From: Scytonema sp. UIC 10036
GTDB taxonomy: Bacteria > Cyanobacteriota > Cyanobacteriia > Cyanobacteriales > Nostocaceae
Assembly (NCBI RefSeq): GCF_009725235.1
Contig: NZ_WJFC01000089.1
Span: 1-48,421 of the forward strand
DNA: 48,421 bases
Reading direction: 5' to 3'
Shown here: piece after piece, positions 42,758 to 48,421 of the stretch
Numbering within the stretch: the stretch's first letter is position 1
How the letters are laid out: each line of letters starts with the position of its first letter
Program-made: the position numbers and the translations under genes
The notes under the pieces: generated by a model
The model's database searches: none
What the model was told of the DNA's origin: nothing
Seen by the model: the letters and a program-made list of their open reading frames with translations, nothing else

Positions 42758-44872
42758 TTACAAAAACACGGTTAATTGTCCTGCCGCTGCCAGGAGCAGG
42801 GTGTAGACGATCGCCACCCCTGCGGTGAAGGAGTAGTAAAAGCGACGGGCTTTGCCCCAGTAGGTTTGCTTCCAGGACAGGATGGCAAAAACCAGCATCC
42901 CGATCGACAGCAGGGCAATACCAATGGGAAGGAAATAGATCCAGGCATATTTGCGCTCGATGCCTATTAAAAGCTGCTCAAAGCCATAGTCGCCATGTCC
43001 AGATAACAGCGTTGCGCCCATTGCCAACCCCTGAGCTAGAATCCAGCCCAGACTGAGGACTGACAGCAGCACACCCAGCCAGGATGCCCAGCGTGCGCCA
43101 ACCGGAACCGGAGCCGAAGGTTTGCCACTCCTTCTCCGGTGCAGCCATGCCACCAGCATCATCCCCAGCCAGACAACAGGAAACAGGATCAACACCAACA
43201 GCAGCACCACCCGCCGAAGAATCGCCTGCCAGCTTAAATCGAAGAACGATTGTCCGAGCCAGCGGGTTCCCGGCGCAATCAGGGTATTTTTCTCAGTGAT
43301 AAACTGCACCTTTTGCTCGTTGACACAGGCGGTGTTTGGAGCTTGGTTAGGATTTGCCAGAAACTCTGCCACGAGCGAGTGGGCGCAGGGAGTACCGATC
43401 GCGCCATGCCCATTCGCGGGAAACTCAACGAATAAATGATTCCGCAAGCCTTTCGCGACCGATTGACCAAAAATTGGCGGTGTAACCGGGTCAAAGTGAC
43501 CATTCAGCAGTAATGCTGGAGTATCGCTAATTATGGGTTTGCGGGCAGATGGGTCAAGGGCGGGAACAGCCCACACTTTACATTTATCAACTTCTGATTT
43601 CAGTTGCTTGCTGCCCCAATCCTGCGCGAAGGTCGGCAGCCCTTTGACCTCCAGAGTACCCGCATAGGGAACATCTTCAGAACATTTCACAGAATAGTAA
43701 GTTCCCTGGGTAGTCCCCCCGCCTGTCAGCAGCGCCAGGTAGAGAACCGGTGCTAACAAGGTAAAGTTACCCTCCTTGGCCTGGTCAATCAGGGCCGGCA
43801 GCACAAAGGGCGCACCGCTACTGTATGCCATCTGAAACAGGACAGACGTAAAGTCATCGGCAGTGACCTTGAGGGTCTTGATTTGTCCCTTGGTGGTGAC
43901 AAATTTGACAGACCCTGGCGTTTGCTTCAGGCGATCGTGGGCGGCGATAAAGGTACCTTTGACATCGGGATAGAGGGCTTTACAGTCGGGATCGGCAGCG
44001 CAGGCGGCATCCACTTGGGTAATCAGTCGATTTAGAATCACGCCATATTGCGATTCGAGACTGGGTTCGACCGGTACAATCCCATCCAGAATTACACTGC
44101 GGATAATGTTAGGATGTTGCCGCATCACATTCTGCACCAGTTCTGTGCCGTAGGACACGCCATAGAGGTTGACCCGCTTGTACCCCAATGCTTTCGCCAA
44201 AGCCGCCACATCATAGGCACTTTCCACGCTGTTAAAGGCGGCTAGATTCACTCCTTCACGGGTGAGGCGATCGCGGCAGGCTTTGAGACTCGCCAGTTCC
44301 TTGGCTTTGTCCTCGGGCGTGTCTTCAGAATCCAATTCCTGGTACTCTGGGCAGTTTAATGGCGGTTTGGAGTAACGATTTCCCCGCTTTTCAAAGGCAA
44401 TCAAATCCCGCTGTGCCCGCAATTTTTGCACTGACGGATCAGTAGGGGATGACAACAAGGCGGGGAAGATGTCCAGACTGGAGCCACCCGGTCCGCCCTG
44501 AAAGAGAATCAACGGTTCACTCGGCTGGGGGTTGGTACTTTTGACGATCGCAATCGCCACTTGAATCTGCTTGCCCTGGGGCTGACTGTGAACTTCTGGC
44601 ACGGTCAGGTAACCACACTCGTAGTCTTTGCCTTCTTGAGTTCCCGGAGCAAACAGACTGTTAGTCTGCGGAGCATCCTGCTTGTTCTCACCGGGAACTG
44701 TGCTCACTTGGTCGCAGGACACCTTTGTGTAGATACTATTGGTTGCGACGGCGACGGGTTTTGCAGAAGTTGTCGCAGGTTTTGAGGATTGACTCCAGAG
44801 CGGCAGAGCGGGCAGCACCGTGAGGGCGATCGCCATGCCAAAAAGTAAAAGCAGCCGATATAGGCGTTTCAT
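42758..44872 (-). CDS. Secreted/membrane alpha/beta hydrolase, TAP-like peptidase
   Basis: The 704-residue protein starts with a signal sequence (to about residue 27). An alpha/beta hydrolase domain follows: oxyanion-region FQGGPGGSS near 124, nucleophile Ser240 in GVSYGTE, and acid and His in LNGHFDPVTPP and ANGHGAIG. This resembles proline iminopeptidase / tripeptidyl aminopeptidases (TAP-like C-terminal part). After about residue 545 there are about four membrane segments, which is unusual for this class and anchors the enzyme. It lies 30 bases before the ABC ATPase and overlaps the SH3 gene by 4 bp. Confidence 0.88.
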   Translation of the reverse strand: MKRLYRLLLLFGMAIALTVLPALPLWSQSSKPATTSAKPVAVATNSIYTKVSCDQVSTVPGENKQDAPQTNSLFAPGTQEGKDYECGYLTVPEVHSQPQGKQIQVAIAIVKSTNPQPSEPLILFQGGPGGSSLDIFPALLSSPTDPSVQKLRAQRDLIAFEKRGNRYSKPPLNCPEYQELDSEDTPEDKAKELASLKACRDRLTREGVNLAAFNSVESAYDVAALAKALGYKRVNLYGVSYGTELVQNVMRQHPNIIRSVILDGIVPVEPSLESQYGVILNRLITQVDAACAADPDCKALYPDVKGTFIAAHDRLKQTPGSVKFVTTKGQIKTLKVTADDFTSVLFQMAYSSGAPFVLPALIDQAKEGNFTLLAPVLYLALLTGGGTTQGTYYSVKCSEDVPYAGTLEVKGLPTFAQDWGSKQLKSEVDKCKVWAVPALDPSARKPIISDTPALLLNGHFDPVTPPIFGQSVAKGLRNHLFVEFPANGHGAIGTPCAHSLVAEFLANPNQAPNTACVNEQKVQFITEKNTLIAPGTRWLGQSFFDLSWQAILRRVVLLLVLILFPVVWLGMMLVAWLHRRRSGKPSAPVPVGARWASWLGVLLSVLSLGWILAQGLAMGATLLSGHGDYGFEQLLIGIERKYAWIYFLPIGIALLSIGMLVFAILSWKQTYWGKARRFYYSFTAGVAIVYTLLLAAAGQLTVFL

Positions 44873-45258
44873 GGTGATGGGTGAGGACTTGACGGAACAG
44901 TCGGTTGCTGATTTAAACTAGCGGGGCAAGGGATCGCTGCCAAATACTTCGCTTCCAGATAACCTTCCCTGGGAGCATCAATTTTGATCCAACCCCGTCC
45001 ATTCCCGTTATCAGCCAGCCGCACCACTGTCCCGGCTCTCAGTGCAGCGACACGAGTGCCCATCGTATCTGCGGCTGCTTTAAACACACCTGTGTAATCA
45101 GTAGTAGTTCGACGACATTGCCCAATCAAACTAGTTTGTCCAACTTGAATCGGTGTTGTTTCCAGTGGATTGGCTGTTGCGATGGTAGAATGGCTGGCAA
45201 TCAGAATTATTGTTGCAGCAACAACAAACTGTTGCGGTTGCCCCTTTTGGTAAGCCAT
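44869..45258 (-). CDS. Secreted SH3-domain protein
   Basis: The 129-residue protein has a signal peptide (about 10-30, ending TATANP-like ATANP) and a bacterial SH3 domain (about 45-115, with TRVAALRAGTVVRLADNG and GWIKIDAPREGYLEAKYL). Such domains bind cell-wall or protein ligands outside the membrane. Its stop overlaps the start of the hydrolase gene (ATGA). Two Cys, at positions about 48 and 110, may form a disulfide. Confidence 0.85.
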   Translation of the reverse strand: MAYQKGQPQQFVVAATIILIASHSTIATANPLETTPIQVGQTSLIGQCRRTTTDYTGVFKAAADTMGTRVAALRAGTVVRLADNGNGRGWIKIDAPREGYLEAKYLAAIPCPASLNQQPTVPSSPHPSP

Positions 45259-45268
45259 GATGATTCAC

Positions 45269-45685
45269 CTAAGCCTTACCAAACGCTCTCTTCACATTAC
45301 TCTGATTCAGGTAGTAGAGAATGAGCCCGGAAATAACGATACCTACAATGGCCCCAGCTACATTCGCTCCTTGGAAAAGGGAAACCAGGTTGTTAAGGAT
45401 GTTCAAAATGGAAAACACGCTCGCCAGCATCCAGCCCCAGCCCTTCAGCGTAAACAGACCAAACCCTGCAATCAAGCCGATAGTGCCGCTAATTAACGCG
45501 CCAATGCTAGCACCCAGTAAAATGGGACCCATCGTGGCAGCTTCGCCTGCTGGTTGACTGCCTCCTGCCGCAACAATCAGTCCTCCAAAGAAGAGTCCAG
45601 ATACACCGAATAACAGGCTTAAAATGCCACCCAGAAATTGCAATACAGCAAGAATGGTGACGCCAGTCGGTCGTTGATTAGTCAT
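45269..45685 (-). CDS. Small four-helix membrane protein
   Basis: The 138-residue protein has about four hydrophobic segments (about 10-35, 50-77, 80-102, 107-125) and short charged ends. It resembles small DUF2127/DUF4064-like membrane proteins but I cannot name the family. AAGGTG lies eight bases before the ATG. It is the first gene of the tightly packed minus-strand cluster, ten bases before the SH3 gene, so the cluster promoter probably lies in 45686-45798. Confidence 0.8.
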   Translation of the reverse strand: MTNQRPTGVTILAVLQFLGGILSLLFGVSGLFFGGLIVAAGGSQPAGEAATMGPILLGASIGALISGTIGLIAGFGLFTLKGWGWMLASVFSILNILNNLVSLFQGANVAGAIVGIVISGLILYYLNQSNVKRAFGKA

Positions 45686-45798
45686 GATTTTACACCTTAT
45701 TAAAATAAATAGGATTACTTGTTCCAGAGCTTACTGATGCACTTTGCCGGAAGTAAATTTGCAGTTGAGATTTACCTTTCTACTTCCGCCCTATTGCA

Positions 45799-46416
45799 CT
45801 AGTTTTGACAATCAAATGAACCACCCGCGTAGACGATCGACTGGTAACGCCCATCTATCGTGCGGATCGTGACACAGTAGTTGGTGCGACCTTCGAGCCA
45901 TTGGCTGTAGACCGAATTACCACCAGTATTGCTTTTAACAAAGCGGTAACCTCGTTGCGTGACGACGTTCTCTGCTTGTCCTGCCCTGGCTCCGACTAGA
46001 TCTCGTAAGCTAGAGACGGGAGTACCAGCGCTGGGTTGAGCGCCACCGCTGTTCTCTGGATTACCTGAATTACCTGCAGAAGTATCAAACGTGACATAAA
46101 CAGACTCACGGGCAAGGCGATAAATCTGTCGATCTCCGTCCATTTCTCGATAAGCAGAACGACTATTTTGATCCCGATACTGATTGGGGCGATTTCTAAC
46201 AGGGCGCAAATCGTAGCGTCTGCCATTTTGCAATTTAATCCCTATAAAACCTTGTCGTTGAGAGAAGGTACAAGACCCATACCAGGAAGCCCGATCCTCT
46301 CCTTTGGGATACACACTGCAACGGGCATTAACGGTATCCGCCTTAGCTTTTATGGAAACACTCAGCGAAGCTATCAGGAGGGCGATCGCTAAAACTGAAT
46401 TTGTTAATAATTTCAT
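45799..46416 (-). CDS. Secreted protein of unknown function (paralogue of the 47.6-48.2 kb pseudogene)
   Basis: The 205-residue protein has a signal peptide (1-27, ending KAKA). One domain has RCSVYPKG, ASWYGSCTFSQRQGF and YRDQNSRSAYRE (about 31-110). After a Gly/Ser/Pro-rich linker a second domain follows (about 135-205: LRDLVGARAGQAENVV, RGYRFVKS, NYCVTIRTIDGRYQSIVYAG, ending FDCQN). Paired Cys in each domain suggest disulfides outside the cytoplasm. The second domain has the look of PASTA-like or cyanobacterial secreted modules. The family is unknown to me. Confidence 0.75.
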   Translation of the reverse strand: MKLLTNSVLAIALLIASLSVSIKAKADTVNARCSVYPKGEDRASWYGSCTFSQRQGFIGIKLQNGRRYDLRPVRNRPNQYRDQNSRSAYREMDGDRQIYRLARESVYVTFDTSAGNSGNPENSGGAQPSAGTPVSSLRDLVGARAGQAENVVTQRGYRFVKSNTGGNSVYSQWLEGRTNYCVTIRTIDGRYQSIVYAGGSFDCQN

Positions 46417-46993
46417 GGCTAAAACATCTCCACTGGAGTTGAGGTTGAGCCATCAAATCTACAACCCCTACTTGATAAAAAGCAACAACTACAAATTTTA
46501 TCCGAGAAGTTTTTATGATTACTCTAAATTAAAATAAGCTCCAAATTTTTAGATAGCTTTAAATGTCTCATATTTTCCTATTTACTTCAAGTGCAGATAA
46601 ATCAGTTAACCTAACTTGTCATCAAATTATCCGAGAACACTCGTGTATATTCTGTAGCTTTGGCAATGGAAGCAAACGGAAGCATTTTGATAGCCAAGCA
46701 AACACCTTTAAATGCAGATAAATCAGTTAAGCGAATTACAGTGAATTAGCTTTAGCATATACCAACATTTATAAGTAGCTCGTGCGCGATTGTGTTGACA
46801 AAAACTGGAATCATCAAGTTTAAAACATTCAATATTCTTGCTGGTTAAGGAATTTTTTAAGAATTTTTTTAGGGAGTGTATGGTAATATCATTATACGGA
46901 AAAATTTCAAATATCAACCGTCACTTTGTTAACTGTCAGCATCCCGCTATTAAGAGAGGGGGCTTTGGTTTCCACGCTTCCAGAGGTTTTTCG
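46417..46993. other. Intergenic region with an 18-bp direct repeat
   Basis: No gene is seen in about 580 AT-rich bases between divergent secreted-protein genes. TGCAGATAAATCAGTTAA occurs at 46592-46609 and again at 46713-46730. These could be regulatory repeats for either gene. Confidence 0.55.
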
Positions 46994-47524
46994 ATGAAAA
47001 TGTATTACAAACGAATTCTTGCTATCCTACCAATATTTGCATCTTTCGGATATTTAGGAACACCTGAATTGCTTGTTTCAGCACAGAACGTGCAATCTAT
47101 TGCAAATCCTTTACTAATCTCTCAAAGAGAACGACGCTCTATACGAGCAGTATCAGGACCGGACGAGCAAGGACGTTGGCGGTTTAATAAACCAAGTGGT
47201 ATCTCTGATGATGCTATGCGAGAACAGGGATGTGTTGATGTCGGGAGAAATAATGCCCAACGTTGGCGTTGTCCCAGTCAAAGAATTAAAGTATATACGA
47301 ATGATAGAGACAGATATAATACATACGATCGAGGATGGAGTAGAAACAGACGCTCTATACAAGCAGTGTCAGGACCCGATGACCGAGGACGTTGGCGGTT
47401 TAATAAGCCAAATGGTATTTCTGATGATGCTATGCGAGAACAGGGATGTGTTGATGTCGGGAGAAATAATGCTCAGCGTTGGCGTTGTCCCAGTCAGAGA
47501 ATTCGCGTGAGAGAAGGTCGTTAG
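46994..47524 (+). CDS. Secreted protein with two near-identical domains
   Basis: The 176-residue protein has a signal peptide (about 1-30) and two copies of a domain of about 52 residues separated by a short Tyr/Arg/Asp-rich spacer. Each copy carries RSI-x-AVSGPD, GRWRFNKP and GISDDAMREQGCVDVG, and ends RWRCPSQRI. Each domain has two Cys. AGAGG eight bases before the ATG at 46994 decides this start over a longer frame from 46838. The function is unknown. The family with its two secreted neighbours suggests a cell-surface locus. Confidence 0.75.
   Translation: MKMYYKRILAILPIFASFGYLGTPELLVSAQNVQSIANPLLISQRERRSIRAVSGPDEQGRWRFNKPSGISDDAMREQGCVDVGRNNAQRWRCPSQRIKVYTNDRDRYNTYDRGWSRNRRSIQAVSGPDDRGRWRFNKPNGISDDAMREQGCVDVGRNNAQRWRCPSQRIRVREGR
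47135..47505 (+). repeat. Recent 216-bp internal duplication
   Basis: The segment 47135-47289 recurs from 47351 with only a dozen or so changes, many of them silent. The period is 216 bases, that is 72 codons. The high DNA identity implies a recent duplication or gene conversion. Confidence 0.85.
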
Positions 47525-47594
47525 TCAAAGGCTAGTCATTGCGATCGCAGCCTGCGATTTAGCAGAACTTATAGGGAGTGCGATCGCGCATATA

Positions 47595-48175
47595 TTAGTT
47601 TTGACAATCAAACGAATTGCCTGCGTAAACAATCGACTGATAGCGCCCTTGCTTCGTGCGAATAGTCACGCAGTAGTTGGTTTTGCGGAATCATCAGAAG
47701 GAGAGCTTTTGACAAACCGATAGCCTCGTCGTCTGATTGTGTTTTCTGCCTGTCCTGCTCTGACACCCACTAGATCGCGCAGCTGAGAGACAGAAGTACC
47801 CGCAGCAGGCTGGCGAACCGGAACCCTGTTAACAGTATTCCCTGAACCCTGTCCATTTGAAGCCCCATCAAAAGTAACAAAGATGGATTCATTGGCGAGG
47901 CGATAAGCTTGCTGAAGGTCATCAACTGTTTCCCGATGAGCCGGACGACCATTTTGATCGCGATACTTATTGGGTTGTCCTGTCGGTCTTAGCTCATAAC
48001 GATGACCATTTTCCAGTTGAATACCCACAAACCCTTGCCGTTGAGAAAAGGTGCAGGAACCGTACCAGGAAGCTCGGTCGCTACCCTTGGGATAAATACT
48101 ACAGCGGGCATTGACTAACAGGGGAATCATAATAGAAACATTGAGGAAGATCAATGTACCACCCTTGCATTCCAA
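47595..48175 (-). pseudogene. Broken paralogue of the secreted protein at 45.8-46.4 kb
   Basis: The minus strand reads ARCSIYPKGSDRASWYGSCT and onward, closely like the intact gene. In the second domain about nine codons (matching VYSQWLEGR) are missing and the frame shifts near 47690. The proper C-terminus NYCVTIRTKQGRYQSIVYAG ending FDCQN follows in another frame to the TAA at 47595. The signal peptide is also not recognisable at the N-terminus. The open part would make 169 residues with a wrong tail. Confidence 0.8.
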
Positions 48176-48337
48176 GTTCTAATTCCTGTTAATTCAATTA
48201 AATAAGCAATGTATTTTTAAACAGCCGTTCTATTTAATTTAAAGAAATCAGATAGTAATTCGTAAGCAATCTATCAAACGTTACTTAAATAAGATAAGCT
48301 ACTTATACCAATTTAATATGAAGCTGCACATTATTTT

Positions 48338-48421
48338 TACCCCTCCTAACCTCCCCTTATAAAGGGGAGGAAAATAAATTTCCTGTTTCCCCCCTTTATA
48401 AGGGGGGATTAAGGGGGGTAA
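48338..48421. repeat. Dispersed CCTCCCC / GGGGAGG repeat, copy 2
   Basis: It contains ACCTCCCCTTATAAAGGGGAGG and GGGGGGATTAAGGGGGGTAA, matching the layout of the copy at 31429-31517. It runs to the window edge. Confidence 0.8.

Noticed and set aside
46838..46993. Longer N-terminus for the duplicated-domain secreted protein
   Set aside because: The signal peptide and a good ribosome site place the start at 46994; the upstream codons do not look like protein.

Overview
The window is chromosomal DNA from a cyanobacterium, most likely a filamentous, heterocyst-type (Nostocales-like) genome. Evidence: many HIP1 octamers (GCGATCGC), short tandem heptamer repeats between genes (1-145, 3466-3512, 6177-6206), abundant intergenic palindromes, and cyanobacterial-style families (AAA-like/WD40 proteins, DUF389, GAF histidine kinases, phosphoketolase next to glycogen phosphorylase). 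No rRNA, tRNA or CRISPR array was seen. This is inference from sequence style; no database was searched.

Layout. 0.1-2.1 kb: bioD and an M20 amidohydrolase, overlapping by 4 bp. 2.1-4.2 kb: decayed DNA with one possible small gene, a broken amidohydrolase and repeat debris. 4.4-9.8 kb: an HtrA-type protease, a 1048-residue membrane protein made of about seven helical repeats, and a remnant of a second htrA 3' end. 9.8-14.2 kb: a stand-alone CheB-type methylesterase domain behind two TGTA-N8-TACA palindromes, a Crp/Fnr-type regulator, a short-chain dehydrogenase, a Cys-rich copper-storage-like protein and a small HTH protein. 14.9-17.7 kb: DUF389 membrane protein and a CPA1 Na+/H+ antiporter, divergent. 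18-22.2 kb: a kinase fragment, a GAF histidine kinase, and a divergent CHASE3-type histidine kinase / OmpR response regulator pair. 22.4-26.7 kb: a P2-type ATPase whose catalytic motifs are all altered and whose 3' end is cut by an IS200/IS605-family TnpB element. 27.1-27.4 kb: two coupled small ORFs, the second with a double-glycine leader-like motif. 27.8-33.9 kb: phosphoketolase, glycogen phosphorylase and a histidine phosphatase, all on the minus strand, a plausible route from glycogen to acetyl-phosphate. 34.4-34.8 kb: an internally deleted IS4-like element with perfect terminal repeats and a target duplication. 35.3-37.2 kb: an HTH/AAA-like protein with degenerate Walker B, preceded by a tiny ORF and followed by a WD40 remnant. 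37.3-45.7 kb: a visibly GC-richer minus-strand cluster (AIM24-like protein; ABC permease fused to an M1 aminopeptidase; its ATPase; a TAP-like alpha/beta hydrolase; an SH3 protein; a small membrane protein), tightly packed and probably acquired as a block. 45.8-48.2 kb: two paralogous secreted proteins (one broken) flanking a secreted protein with a recent internal duplication.

Most worth following: the apparent pseudo-P-type ATPase, the giant repeat protein bracketed by two htrA 3' ends, the peptidase-fused ABC cluster, the double-glycine peptide pair, and the twin Crp/NtcA-like operators before the CheB-like gene.
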